Numbered from the stretch's first letter, positions 1 through 8,721 are shown. The stretch: 64,000 bases of DNA from Streptomyces olivaceoviridis (GCF_014650115.1 NZ_BMUI01000026.1:43121-107120), one strand, 5' to 3'. Notes: generated by a model not told the origin, from the sequence alone. Numbers and translations: made by a program.

Positions 1-1073
1 CGCTCGGATTCGGCCACACCGATCCGGCCGCCGTGCAGATCCACCGCCCACCGGGCGATCGCCAGGCCCAGCCCCGTACCGCCGTCACTGCCCGGACCGT
101 GCGGCCGGGTCACCGCGCCGCGGTTGAACCGCTCGAACACCCGGTGCCACTCCGACCGGGGGATGCCGGGGCCCTCGTCCAGGACCTCCAGCTCCAGCGA
201 GTCCGGCTGCGACCCGCGCCGCGCCCGTACGGTCACCCGGCCGTGCGGCGGGCTGTGCTTGACCGCGTTGTCGATCAGGTTCGCGACGACCTGGTGGATG
301 CGCTCGGGGTCCGCGTGCGCGGTCAGCTCCGGCGGGGAGACGTCGAGGTGCAGGTGGACGTCCGTGCGCGTGTGGCTGCCGGAGCCGGTGGCCATGCCCG
401 CGCGCGCGGAGGCGACCATGTTGGCCTCCTTCAGCACGCCGGACAGGTACGGCCACACCTCGAACCGCCGCAGCTTCAGCGGTACGACGCCGTTGTCGAG
501 CCGGGACAGGTCGAGCAGGGTCTCCACCAGGCGGCCGAGCCGCTCGGTCTGCTTCAAGGCCGTCCGCATGGTCTCCGGGTCGGCCTCGGTGACCCCGTCG
601 ACGATGTTCTCCAGCACCGCGCGCAGCCCGGCGATCGGGGTGCGCAGCTCGTGCGAGACGTTCGCGACGAGCTCCTTGCGCTGGTTGTCCTGGGCCTCCA
701 GCTCGTCGGCCATGACGTTGATCGTCTGGGCCAGGTCGCCGAGCTCGTCCCGGCGGTTCTCCCGCACCCGGCGGGTGTAGTCGCCCTCGGAGATGGAGCG
801 GGCCACCGCGTTCATCTCGTCCAGCGGCATGGTGAGGGAGTGCGCCACGAACTGGGTGATCAGCAGGGTGGCGATCATCGAGAAGACCGTGATGAAGCGC
901 AGCTCCGTCTTGGTGTGCACCGCCACGATCGACAGACCCGTGGTGATCAGCACGGAGATGACGACCAGCGCACCCAGCTTGGTCTTGATCGAGAACGGGC
1001 GCACGCCGCCCCAGGGGTTCTCGCCGACGGCCCCGGGGCTCCTCCGTGCGGCCTGGCGCCCGCCGCCGCTCAT
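1..1073 (-). CDS. Sensor histidine kinase, 3' end cut by window edge
   Basis: Membrane histidine kinase, partner of the response regulator encoded just upstream. I read it from ATG at 1073: a short cytoplasmic N-terminus, two hydrophobic segments around residues 33-50 and 58-77 with almost no extracytoplasmic loop, then a HAMP-like linker. The H-box VSHELRTP has the phospho-accepting His near residue 141. An N-box (NLIDNAVKHS) and G-boxes (DEGPGIP, GTGLGLAIA) follow. About 357 residues are visible, so only the last few are missing. The ATG overlaps the regulator's TGA (ATGA), so the two are translationally coupled. The near absence of a sensor loop suggests intramembrane sensing of envelope state. 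The signal is unknown. Confidence 0.93.
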   Translation of the reverse strand, partial: MSGGGRQAARRSPGAVGENPWGGVRPFSIKTKLGALVVISVLITTGLSIVAVHTKTELRFITVFSMIATLLITQFVAHSLTMPLDEMNAVARSISEGDYTRRVRENRRDELGDLAQTINVMADELEAQDNQRKELVANVSHELRTPIAGLRAVLENIVDGVTEADPETMRTALKQTERLGRLVETLLDLSRLDNGVVPLKLRRFEVWPYLSGVLKEANMVASARAGMATGSGSHTRTDVHLHLDVSPPELTAHADPERIHQVVANLIDNAVKHSPPHGRVTVRARRGSQPDSLELEVLDEGPGIPRSEWHRVFERFNRGAVTRPHGPGSDGGTGLGLAIARWAVDLHGGRIGVAESE

Positions 1074-1810
1074 GGGGTCGGCGTCTCCAGCGCGTAGCCC
1101 ACACCGTGCACCGTGCGGATGCGCTCCGCACCGATCTTCCGCCGCAGCGCCTTGATGTGGCTGTCGACCGTGCGGGTGCCGGAGGCGTCCGCCCAGTCCC
1201 ACACCTCGGCCAGCAGCTGCTCCCGGGAGAGCACCGCGCGCGGGGTGTTCGCCAGGCACACCAGCAGGTCGAACTCGGTGGGCGTCAGGTGGACGTCCTC
1301 GGACTTCACCCGCACCCGGCGCTGCGCGTGGTCGATCTCCAGCTCGCCGAGCCGCAGGATGCCGGAGCGCGGGGTGGTCGCGGCCAGCGCGGCCCGCTCC
1401 ACCCGGCGCAGCAGCACGTGCACGCGTGCGGCCAGCTCCCGCATCGAGAACGGCTTGGTCATGTAGTCGTCGGCGCCCACGCCGAGCCCGACCAGCATGT
1501 CCGTCTCGTCGTCCCGCGCGGTCAGCATGAGCACCGGCACCGGCCGCTGGGCCTGTACCCGCCGGCACACTTCGAGCCCGTCGAAGCCCGGCAGCATGAT
1601 GTCGAGGATCAGCAGATCGGGCTGCCATGCCTCCGCGGTGTCGACCGCGGCCGGACCGTCGGCCGCCGTTTGCACGAGAAATCCCTCGGCGCGCAGCCGG
1701 GCCGCGATGGCGTCGACGATCGTGGGGTCGTCCTCGACGACCAGCACCCGGCGCTGTGCGCCCGGGGTGGTCGTCGCCGCGCCGCTCTGGGAGGTGTGTG
1801 TCTGCTCCAT
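1070..1810 (-). CDS. OmpR/PhoB-family response regulator
   Basis: DNA-binding response regulator of 246 aa. The receiver domain has the acidic pair E26/D27-D28, phospho-acceptor Asp about residue 70 (LILDIMLPG) and conserved Lys in YMTKPF about residue 119. The C-terminal winged helix carries the typical LTPTEFDLL, VWDW and TVDSHIKALRRKIG stretches and ends in GVGYALE. It is phosphorylated by the downstream kinase, whose start codon overlaps its stop. A purine-rich AGGGG precedes the ATG. A roughly 20-residue Ser/Thr/Ala-rich tail before the receiver is unremarkable. The targets are not deducible from the sequence. Confidence 0.95.
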   Translation of the reverse strand: MEQTHTSQSGAATTTPGAQRRVLVVEDDPTIVDAIAARLRAEGFLVQTAADGPAAVDTAEAWQPDLLILDIMLPGFDGLEVCRRVQAQRPVPVLMLTARDDETDMLVGLGVGADDYMTKPFSMRELAARVHVLLRRVERAALAATTPRSGILRLGELEIDHAQRRVRVKSEDVHLTPTEFDLLVCLANTPRAVLSREQLLAEVWDWADASGTRTVDSHIKALRRKIGAERIRTVHGVGYALETPTP

Positions 1811-1889
1811 CGCCCGCCCCTGTTGTTGCTTTCCGGAATCAGTGGGGTGATCCCATGTCTGCGTTTGACGCTTGAATGATCGGCGTCAG

Positions 1890-1921
1890 GGCAGCACATT
1901 ACGGTGACCGGCCGTGCTGTC
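1890..1921 (-). terminator. Possible weak hairpin after methyltransferase gene
   Basis: An 8-bp imperfect stem (GGCAGCAC / GTGCTGTC, one G-U pair, 16-nt loop) sits directly after the stop of the minus-strand methyltransferase gene. There is no T-run, so it may only be a transcript-end structure. Confidence 0.3.
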
Positions 1922-1922
1922 G

Positions 1923-2600
1923 CTATCCAGGTCGGACGGCGAGGTGGACGGCGTCCGGAACGCCCCGGGCAACCGGCACCTCTTCGGTACGCACCTGTTG
2001 GAACCCGGCATTCCGCAAGCTTCCTTCAAATTCCGGAGAGGGCTCGGCCGACCACACCGCGAGCACCCCGCCAGGTCTCAACACCCGTACGCAGGCGGCG
2101 AGTCCGGCCGGTGAGTAGAGGCTGTCGTTGTCCTCGGTGACGGTCCAGCCGGGCCCGTTGTCGATGTCGAGACACAGCGCGTCGAACGTGTCCGATGTCT
2201 CATTGACGTACCGCACGAGATCCGCTTCGACGATCGCGGTGCGCGGATCGGCGAGCGCGGCGGCGGACAGCTCGGCCAGCGGTCCGTCCCGGTGCCAGTC
2301 GATGACGGCGGGTTCCCGCTCGACCACGGTGATCCGCCCCCACCACGGGTCGGCGGCGGCATGCGCCAGCGAGAAGCCCACGCCCAGCCCGCCGATCAGC
2401 ACCTCCGGCGCGGGCCGCCCGTCCAGCGCGGCGCGGGCCGCGTCGATGAGCAGCCGTTCCGAGCGGCCGTCGGAGGTGTCCATCAGGAAGCAGCCGTTGG
2501 CGATGATCTGAAGCAGCGCACCGTGTCTGCGCAGCACCACCTCGCCGTACGGGCCGTCGCGTCGGTCCAGGACCACGGGAGTGTCGTACACGGCAGTCAT
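1923..2600 (-). CDS. Spermidine-synthase-like / class I SAM-dependent methyltransferase fold protein
   Basis: Protein of 225 aa with the Rossmann motif IGGLGVGFSL (glycine-rich SAM or dcSAM loop), an acidic VVEREPAVID loop, a DALCLDIDNGPG segment and a C-terminal LRPGGVLAVWSAEP, an order typical of spermidine-synthase-like proteins. The N-terminal beta region (GEVVLRRHGALLQIIANGCFLMDT) resembles the synthase N-terminal hairpin. Start ATG at 2600 was chosen because AGGATGGGG precedes it; an upstream in-frame start would add about 19 residues without a good site. The substrate is unknown; a polyamine aminopropyltransferase role is possible but the typical synthase active-site GGGDG is not present as such. 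Divergent from the rhomboid-like gene. Confidence 0.8.
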   Translation of the reverse strand: MTAVYDTPVVLDRRDGPYGEVVLRRHGALLQIIANGCFLMDTSDGRSERLLIDAARAALDGRPAPEVLIGGLGVGFSLAHAAADPWWGRITVVEREPAVIDWHRDGPLAELSAAALADPRTAIVEADLVRYVNETSDTFDALCLDIDNGPGWTVTEDNDSLYSPAGLAACVRVLRPGGVLAVWSAEPSPEFEGSLRNAGFQQVRTEEVPVARGVPDAVHLAVRPG

Positions 2601-2794
2601 GACCCCATCCTGCTTGAACGGAGCCTGGCGTTCACGGGAATTGCGCATGACGCCCACGGACGGGTGGTCCGCACCGGGGCCGGACGTGGCCGGCGGGTGA
2701 GATGTCGCCGTGAATCCGCTGCCGGGTGGCGTCGGTCATAGACAGCGGCGTGCCGAGCACGAAGGGTGGGGCGCGACGGAAGGAGCGCCTCACC

Positions 2795-3715
2795 GTGGAA
2801 CGGAGCACGACGGGCCCCACGCCGGACGCGTGCCCGCCCGCGCCGGGCACGCCTCTTCCCGACGGCGCCGGCGCCGTCTCGGCCCCGGCCCTCGCGGGCC
2901 TGCTGGACGGCATGCCCCGCCAGCGCGCCGCCACCCCCGGGGCGGCCCCCGCCACCGCGGACCCCACCTGGCCCCCGCACCGGCCGCTGCCCCGCCCGTG
3001 GCGCCTGCTGCCGACCCCCGTCGGCACCCCGTTCACCTTCGCCTACGCGGCCGTCCTGGCCGTCACCTCCCTGATCGCGGCCCACGCCGACCCCGGCCTG
3101 GTGCACACGCTCCACCAGGGCTCCAGTACCGACGTGGCCCACCTGGTGCGCACGCCCGTGCTGGTGCTGCTGGCGAGCGCGCTGTGGGTCGCGGGCGGGA
3201 TCCTCTCGCCGTACACGGTCGCGTTCCTGCTGGTGCTCACGGTGTTGGAGCGGCGGATAGGCGGAGCGCGGGCCGCCTGTGTCTTCCTGGCCGGCCATGT
3301 CCTGGCCACCCTCGCCACCGAGGTCCCGGTGGGCCTCGCCGTCCTGCTGGGCCACCTGCCCGACACCTCGCTGCACCGCCTCGACTACGGCATCAGCTTC
3401 GGGGTGGCCACGAGTACCGGCGCCCTGACGGGCCTCCTGCGCCCCTGGCTGCGCTGGCCGTTGCTGGCCCTGGCGGCCGGCGGGCTGCTGAGCGACCTGC
3501 TGACCTACGCCGACCCGCTGACGAACTGGGGCCACGTCATCGCCTTGGCGATCGGTGTGGCGGCCTGGCCCCTGGTCCGGCGGTGGCACCGGCCGGCCCA
3601 GGGCGCGGGGAACCGCGCGAGCATCCCAACGCACCCGCACCCACGCACGTTTGCGCAGCTCATCCCCCTGGTCGCACGTGATCGCTCAGAGCGAACAGCG
3701 GCCCGGGAACAATAG
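2795..3715 (+). CDS. Rhomboid-like integral membrane protein
   Basis: Membrane protein of 306 aa. About 90 N-terminal residues are Pro/Ala-rich and hydrophilic; then come roughly six hydrophobic segments (near 90-105, 128-146, 148-163, 170-192, 210-235, 248-262). The segment YGISFGVATSTGALTGLL followed later by NWGHVIALAIG resembles rhomboid helices 4 and 6, which carry the catalytic Ser and His. The canonical GxSG is not intact (GISF), so proteolytic activity is uncertain. GTG at 2795 was chosen because AAGGAG lies 9 nt upstream. The C-terminal about 38 residues run across a Streptomyces-type intergenic repeat, so the original protein may have been shorter. The lon regulatory sites lie inside the 3' end of this gene. 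Confidence 0.75.
   Translation: MERSTTGPTPDACPPAPGTPLPDGAGAVSAPALAGLLDGMPRQRAATPGAAPATADPTWPPHRPLPRPWRLLPTPVGTPFTFAYAAVLAVTSLIAAHADPGLVHTLHQGSSTDVAHLVRTPVLVLLASALWVAGGILSPYTVAFLLVLTVLERRIGGARAACVFLAGHVLATLATEVPVGLAVLLGHLPDTSLHRLDYGISFGVATSTGALTGLLRPWLRWPLLALAAGGLLSDLLTYADPLTNWGHVIALAIGVAAWPLVRRWHRPAQGAGNRASIPTHPHPRTFAQLIPLVARDRSERTAAREQ
3601..3648. repeat. REP-like Streptomyces element inside 3' end of rhomboid-like gene
   Basis: A GGGCGCGGGG head followed by AACCGCGCGAGCA and then CAACGCACCCGCACCC. From memory this pattern recurs between genes throughout Streptomyces genomes. The GGGCGCGGGG-type head is shared with the elements at 19.8 and 25.9 kb. Here it is read as coding sequence. Confidence 0.5.
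3683..3696 (-). promoter_or_regulatory. Putative ClgR-binding site upstream of lon
   Basis: On the minus strand the site reads GTTCGC-N5-GCG, the ClgR operator form as I recall it. It lies 75-88 nt before the lon start, within the last codons of the rhomboid-like gene. ClgR is reported to activate clp and lon genes in Streptomyces, so the position fits an activator site. Confidence 0.6.
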
Positions 3716-3728
3716 GCCCCGCCAGAAC

Positions 3729-3749
3729 ATTGAGTCGGCATAGCTCAAG
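3729..3749. promoter_or_regulatory. HAIR operator (HspR) of lon
   Basis: The inverted repeat ATTGAGT-N7-GCTCAAG matches the HAIR consensus CTTGAGT-N7-ACTCAAG at 12 of 14 arm positions with exact spacing. It ends 21 nt before the lon start. HspR repression of lon through HAIR has been reported in Streptomyces, so this is a heat-shock operator. Confidence 0.8.
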
Positions 3750-3770
3750 TTGACTGCCGAAGGGGAGATC

Positions 3771-6191
3771 ATGGCTGCTGAGTCACCGGCGTTCACGCTG
3801 AACCTGCCCGTGCTGCCGCTCGACGACGAGGTCGTGCTGCCCGGCATGGTGGTCCCGCTGGACCTGAGCGACGCCGAGGTGCGGGCCGCGGTGGAGGCCG
3901 CTCAGGCCGCCGCCCGCTCCGAACCCGGAAAGCCCAAGGTGCTGCTGGTGCCGCGCATCGACGGCACGTACGCCAAGACCGGCGTCCTCGGCACGGTGGA
4001 ACAGGTCGGCCGGCTCGCCGACGGTGACCCGGGGGCCCTGGTCCGCGGTCGCAGCCGCGTCCGCATCGGCGCCGGCACCACCGGCCCCGGCGCCGCGCTC
4101 TGGGTCGAGGGAGCCCGTGTCGAGGAGACCGTTCCCGAGCCGCTGCCGGGCCAGGTCACGGAACTGGTCAAGGAGTACAAGGCACTCGCCACCACCTGGC
4201 TGAAGAAGCGCGGTGCCTGGCAGGTCGTGGACCGCGTCCAGGCCATCGAGGACGTGTCGGCGCTGGCCGACAACTCCGGCTACTCGCCGTTCCTGACGAC
4301 CGAACAGAAGGTCGAACTGCTGGAGACCGCCGACCCGGTGGTCCGGCTCAAGCTCGCCACGCAGCAGCTGCGCGACCACCTCGCGGAGCAGGACGTGGCC
4401 GAGACCATCGCCAAGGACGTCCAGGAGGGCGTCGACAAGCAGCAGCGCGAGTTCCTGCTGCGCCGTCAGCTGGAGGCCGTCCGCAAGGAACTGCGCGAGC
4501 TCAACGGCGAGAAGGAGGGCGAGGAGTCCGACGACTACCGCGCCCGCGTCGAGGCCGCCGACCTGCCGGAGAAGGTCCGCGAGGCCGCCCTCAAGGAGGT
4601 CGACAAGCTGGAGCGCGCCTCCGACCAGTCGCCCGAGGGCTCCTGGATCCGCACCTGGCTGGACACCGTCCTGGAGATGCCGTGGAACGAGCGGACCGAG
4701 GACGCGTACGACATCCAGGGCGCGAAGGCCGTGCTCGACGCCGAGCACGCGGGCCTGGACGACGTGAAGGAACGCATCACCGAGTACCTGGCCGTGCGCA
4801 AGCGGCGCGGCGACCGGGGCCTGGGCGTCATCGGCGGGCGGCGCGGCGGTGCCGTGCTCGCGCTCGTCGGCCCGCCCGGTGTCGGCAAGACCTCGCTGGG
4901 CGAGTCCGTCGCGCACGCCATGGGCCGCAAGTTCGTCCGCGTCGCCCTCGGCGGCGTCCGTGACGAGGCCGAGATCCGCGGTCACCGCCGTACGTACGTC
5001 GGCGCGCTGCCCGGCCGGATCGTGCGCGCCGTCAAGGAGGCCGGGTCCATGAACCCGGTGGTCCTGCTGGACGAGATCGACAAGGTGGGCTCCGACTTCC
5101 GGGGAGACCCGGCCGCCGCCCTCCTCGAAGTGCTCGACCCGGCGCAGAACCACACCTTCCGGGACCACTACCTGGAGGTCGAGCTGGACCTGTCGGACGT
5201 GGTCTTCCTCGCCACCGCCAACGTCCTGGAGGCCATCCCGGAGGCGCTCGCCGACCGTATGGAGATCGTCCGCCTGGACGGCTACACCGAGGACGAGAAG
5301 GTCGTCATCGCCCGGGACCACCTGCTCCCGCGCCAGCTGGAGCGGGCCGGTCTGGACAAGGCCGAGGTCACGCTGGACGAGAGCGCGCTGCGCAAGCTCG
5401 CCGGCGAGTACACCCGCGAGGCGGGTGTGCGGACCCTGGAGCGGTCCATCGCACGGCTGCTGCGGAAGATCGCGGCCCAGCACGAACTGGGCGAGCGCGA
5501 GCTGCCGTTCACCGTCACCGACGGTGATCTGCGCGGGCTCATCGGCCGGCCGCACCACGTGCCCGAGTCCGCCCAGGACCCGGCCGAGCGCCGTACGGCC
5601 GTCCCCGGTGTGGCGACCGGCCTCGCGGTCACCGGCGCCGGCGGCGACGTGCTCTTCGTGGAGGCGTCCCTGGCCGACCCGGAGACGGGCGGGGCGGGGC
5701 TGACCCTGACCGGCCAGCTGGGCGACGTGATGAAGGAGTCGGCGCAGATCGCGCTGAGCTTCCTGCGCAGCCACGGCGCGGAGCTGGAGCTGCCGGTGGC
5801 CGACCTGAAGGACCGGGGCGTGCACATCCACTTCCCGGCGGGCGCGGTGCCGAAGGACGGTCCGAGCGCGGGCATCACGATGACCACGGCCCTCGCCTCG
5901 CTGCTCTCCGGCCGCCTGGTCCGCACGGACGTCGCCATGACCGGCGAGGTCTCGCTGACCGGCCGGGTGCTGCCCATCGGCGGCGTGAAGCAGAAGCTGC
6001 TCGCCGCCCAGCGCGCCGGGGTGACCACCGTCATCATCCCCAAGCGCAACGAGCCCGACCTGGACGACGTCCCGGCCGAGGTGCTGGACAAGCTCGACGT
6101 CCACGCCGTGACCGACGTCCGGCAGGTCCTGGAGCTGGCGCTCGCGCCCGCCACGAGCGACGCGGCGCCGGAGGTTCCGGTGGCGGCGTGA
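3771..6191 (+). CDS. lon: ATP-dependent protease La (Lon)
   Basis: Cytoplasmic AAA+ serine protease of 806 aa that degrades misfolded and regulatory proteins. The N-terminal substrate-binding domain spans about residues 12-205, then a coiled-coil region rich in Lys/Glu. Walker A GPPGVGKT is at 367-374 and Walker B VVLLDEIDK near 433. The C-terminal protease domain has catalytic Ser699 (KDGPSAGIT) and Lys742 (GGVKQKLLAA). Full length for the family. ATG at 3771 is preceded by AGGGGAG; an upstream in-frame TTG overlaps the HAIR operator and is unlikely. Regulation: HAIR/HspR operator and a ClgR-type site directly upstream. A hairpin terminator follows. Confidence 0.98.
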   Translation: MAAESPAFTLNLPVLPLDDEVVLPGMVVPLDLSDAEVRAAVEAAQAAARSEPGKPKVLLVPRIDGTYAKTGVLGTVEQVGRLADGDPGALVRGRSRVRIGAGTTGPGAALWVEGARVEETVPEPLPGQVTELVKEYKALATTWLKKRGAWQVVDRVQAIEDVSALADNSGYSPFLTTEQKVELLETADPVVRLKLATQQLRDHLAEQDVAETIAKDVQEGVDKQQREFLLRRQLEAVRKELRELNGEKEGEESDDYRARVEAADLPEKVREAALKEVDKLERASDQSPEGSWIRTWLDTVLEMPWNERTEDAYDIQGAKAVLDAEHAGLDDVKERITEYLAVRKRRGDRGLGVIGGRRGGAVLALVGPPGVGKTSLGESVAHAMGRKFVRVALGGVRDEAEIRGHRRTYVGALPGRIVRAVKEAGSMNPVVLLDEIDKVGSDFRGDPAAALLEVLDPAQNHTFRDHYLEVELDLSDVVFLATANVLEAIPEALADRMEIVRLDGYTEDEKVVIARDHLLPRQLERAGLDKAEVTLDESALRKLAGEYTREAGVRTLERSIARLLRKIAAQHELGERELPFTVTDGDLRGLIGRPHHVPESAQDPAERRTAVPGVATGLAVTGAGGDVLFVEASLADPETGGAGLTLTGQLGDVMKESAQIALSFLRSHGAELELPVADLKDRGVHIHFPAGAVPKDGPSAGITMTTALASLLSGRLVRTDVAMTGEVSLTGRVLPIGGVKQKLLAAQRAGVTTVIIPKRNEPDLDDVPAEVLDKLDVHAVTDVRQVLELALAPATSDAAPEVPVAA

Positions 6192-6211
6192 CGGACGCTG
6201 CCGGTTGAGGG

Positions 6212-6245
6212 AAGGCCCGGGTTCCGTGAGGGAGGCCCGGGCCTT
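6212..6245. terminator. Bidirectional hairpin between lon and SpoIIE-type phosphatase
   Basis: Perfect 10-bp stem AAGGCCCGGG / CCCGGGCCTT with a 14-nt loop, 20 nt after the lon stop and before the convergent phosphatase gene. No long T-run, as is usual in Streptomyces. Confidence 0.75.
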
Positions 6246-6294
6246 CGCCCTGCGGTGAGCGCGGGGCGGCGGGGCAGTACGGGCACCCCGCGTG

Positions 6295-8721
6295 TCAGAG
6301 CGCGGTCAGCGACTGCTCCGCCCACACCGTCTTGCCGATCCGGTCGTGCCGGGTGCCCCAGCGGTCGGCGAGCTGGGCGACCAGCAGCAGGCCCCGGCCG
6401 CCCTCGTCGAAGATCCGGGCCCGGCGCATGTGCGGGGCGGTGTCGCTGGCGTCGTAGACCTCGCTGACCAGGTTCTTGCCCTGATGGATCAGCCGGAGCC
6501 GGATGGGCGGGCGGCCGTAGCGGATGGCGTTGGTGACCAGCTCGCTGACCATCAGCTCGGTGGTGAACGCCGCCTGGTCCAGGCCCCACACGGACAGTTG
6601 GTCGGTGGTGTACCGGCGGGCCAGCGAGACGACGGAGGGCTCGTCGGACAGGTCCCAGGAGGCGACCAGGTCCTCGTGCAGGGCCCGGGTGCGGGCCACG
6701 AGGAGGGCGATGTCGTCGTCGGGGCGGTGGCTGAGCAGGTCGCCGAGGACCCGGTCGCACACCGACTCCAGCGACTGCGCGGGACGGCCGAGCGCGATGG
6801 ACATCTTGTCCAGGGCCTCGTCGATGTCGTGGTCGCGGGCCTCCAGCAGCCCGTCGGTGTAGAGCACGAGCAGGCTGCCCTCGGGCAGTTCCTTCTCCAT
6901 CGCCTCGAAGGGCAGCCCGCCGAGCCCGAGCGGCGGCCCCGCGGGCACGTCGAGGAAGCGGACGGTGCCGTCCGGGGTCACCACGGCGGGCGGCGGATGC
7001 CCGGCCCGGGCCACGGAGCAGCGGCGCGAGACCGGGTCGTAGACGGCGTACAGACAGGTGGTGCCGATGCCGCCGGCGGTGTCGGCGCCCGGGTCCGCGC
7101 TGCCCTCGTCGGCGGCCAGCCGCAGCACCAGGTCGTCGAGGTGGGTGAGCAGCTCGTCGGCGGGCAGATCGACGTCGGCCAGGGTGCGTACCGCCGTGCG
7201 CAGCCGGCCCATGGTGGCGGAGGCCCGGATGCCGTGGCCCACCACATCACCCACGACGAGCGCCACCCGCGCCCCGGACAGCGGGATCACGTCGAACCAG
7301 TCGCCGCCCACGCCGGCCCGGGTCGCGGCCGGCAGATAGCGGGTGGCGATCTCCAGGGCCGCCTGGTCGGGCACCGTGTGCGGGAGCAGGCCGCGTTGCG
7401 GGGCCACGGTGGTGGTGCGGGGCCGGGAGCAGCCGCGGGCCTGTTCCATGCCGGTGGCCGCCTTGGCGGTGAACTCCTCCGCGAGCCGCAGGTCCTCCGG
7501 TCCGAAGGGCCCCCGCCCCCCGTGCCGGCCGAACAGGGCGACGCCGAGCGTGCTGCCCTGGGCGAGCAGCGGGACCGCCAGCAGGGAGCGCGTCCCGGAC
7601 GTGCGCAGCCACGAGGCGCCCGGGTCCAGCGCCACCCACTCCGCCACGGCCGGGTCCGCCATGTCGTAGAGCATCGGGCGGGCCGCCGTCAGACACCGGG
7701 TGGGCGGCGAGTCCGCCGGGCAGACGATCACCTCACCGATACCGATACCGATACCGACGCCGATACCGATACCGACGCCGATACCGACGCCGACGCCGGT
7801 TCCGGCGTCGGCGCCGCGGCCGGGCCCGCCGTCCCCCGGGACCGCGCGCAGGGCGGCGCGGCGCAGGACCACCTGCTCCGGCGGCCGGCCGGCGGCCTCG
7901 GCGGTGGTCCACGGGGAGTCCAGCAGGTCCACCGCCATGAGGTCGGCCAGCCGGGGAACCGTGACCTCGCCGAGTTCCTGTGCGGCACGGGCCTGGTCCG
8001 CGGCCGTGCCGACGGGCGCGGCGGACTCGCCCGGGGGGCGAGCCCCGCCGGCGGTTTCCCGGGCCTGCTCCGGCACGGACAGACAGACGGCCCGCACCTG
8101 CCCGTCGGCGTCCTTCAGGGGGGTGAGGACGATGGCCTGGCCGAGGTCCGGACCGAGCCGGCCGCACGCCTCCTGCGGCCTGCCGCGCTCCAGCGCCCGC
8201 CGCATCGACCGGGCGGCCTCCTCGCTCGCGGCCCCCGGCGCGATGTGGGTGAGGCGCAGTCCGCGGATCGCCGCCTCGGGCAGGGCGAGGGCGTGTTCCA
8301 TCCGCCGGTTGGCGCGCACCAGGCGCAGGTCCGCGTCGAAGATGGCCAGCGGAAAGGGGGACTGGAGGAACGTCCACTCCTCCAGCGGTTCGCCGCGCGG
8401 CGGCTGGGTCCGGGCCGTCACCGCGCTCACCACGAGCCAGTCGGTGGCGCCGGTGCGGGAGGTCCGGCGGTGGGCGAGCACGCCCAGTTCCAGGAGGCTG
8501 CCGTCCTGGTGGCGCAGTGGGACGGTGCCGTTCCAGCGGGACCGGCCGGCCAGTGCCCGCCGGACCGCCGCGCCGCCGGCGGCGAGCAGCGCGGTGGCGG
8601 GCCGGCCGACCACCGCCGGGGAGTCGTAGCCGAGCAGCCGCCGCGCCCCCTCGCTCCAGCCGGTGAGGACGCCGTGCTCATCGATGGTGGCCGTGGCCGT
8701 GTACGTCGACTGTCGCTCCAT
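6295..8721 (-). CDS. PAS/GAF/SpoIIE-type PP2C phosphatase with HATPase domain
   Basis: Soluble signalling protein of 808 aa combining a PAS domain (about 10-105), a second PAS-like region (115-215), a GAF-like region (245-440), a SpoIIE-type PP2C phosphatase (460-660; GGDWFDVIPL, VVGDVVGHGI, LYTDGLLEARD, DDDIALLVART) and a C-terminal HATPase_c resembling anti-sigma kinases (VSELVTNAIRYGRPP, EGGRGLLLV). The expected role is partner switching: dephosphorylating an anti-sigma-factor antagonist and/or phosphorylating it. No sigma or STAS gene is adjacent. The GAF region contains an Ile/Val-Gly dipeptide run encoded by a hexanucleotide repeat (7735-7800). Convergent with lon. Confidence 0.93.
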   Translation of the reverse strand: MERQSTYTATATIDEHGVLTGWSEGARRLLGYDSPAVVGRPATALLAAGGAAVRRALAGRSRWNGTVPLRHQDGSLLELGVLAHRRTSRTGATDWLVVSAVTARTQPPRGEPLEEWTFLQSPFPLAIFDADLRLVRANRRMEHALALPEAAIRGLRLTHIAPGAASEEAARSMRRALERGRPQEACGRLGPDLGQAIVLTPLKDADGQVRAVCLSVPEQARETAGGARPPGESAAPVGTAADQARAAQELGEVTVPRLADLMAVDLLDSPWTTAEAAGRPPEQVVLRRAALRAVPGDGGPGRGADAGTGVGVGIGVGIGIGVGIGIGIGEVIVCPADSPPTRCLTAARPMLYDMADPAVAEWVALDPGASWLRTSGTRSLLAVPLLAQGSTLGVALFGRHGGRGPFGPEDLRLAEEFTAKAATGMEQARGCSRPRTTTVAPQRGLLPHTVPDQAALEIATRYLPAATRAGVGGDWFDVIPLSGARVALVVGDVVGHGIRASATMGRLRTAVRTLADVDLPADELLTHLDDLVLRLAADEGSADPGADTAGGIGTTCLYAVYDPVSRRCSVARAGHPPPAVVTPDGTVRFLDVPAGPPLGLGGLPFEAMEKELPEGSLLVLYTDGLLEARDHDIDEALDKMSIALGRPAQSLESVCDRVLGDLLSHRPDDDIALLVARTRALHEDLVASWDLSDEPSVVSLARRYTTDQLSVWGLDQAAFTTELMVSELVTNAIRYGRPPIRLRLIHQGKNLVSEVYDASDTAPHMRRARIFDEGGRGLLLVAQLADRWGTRHDRIGKTVWAEQSLTAL
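7735..7800. repeat. Tandem hexanucleotide repeat (ACCGAT/ACCGAC/GCCGAT) in phosphatase gene
   Basis: Eleven consecutive 6-nt units made of RCCGAY variants (last unit GCCGGT). On the coding strand they give alternating Gly and Ile/Val. Unit number changes keep the frame. Confidence 0.95.

Noticed and set aside
3783..6104. Long minus-strand ORF antisense to lon (773 aa)
   Set aside because: High-GC shadow. The plus-strand frame carries all Lon motifs, and the antisense protein is a Gln/His/Arg/Leu-rich composition without motifs.
7735..7800. CRISPR-like array
   Set aside because: Units are contiguous 6-mers with no spacers, inside a coding gene; no cas genes.
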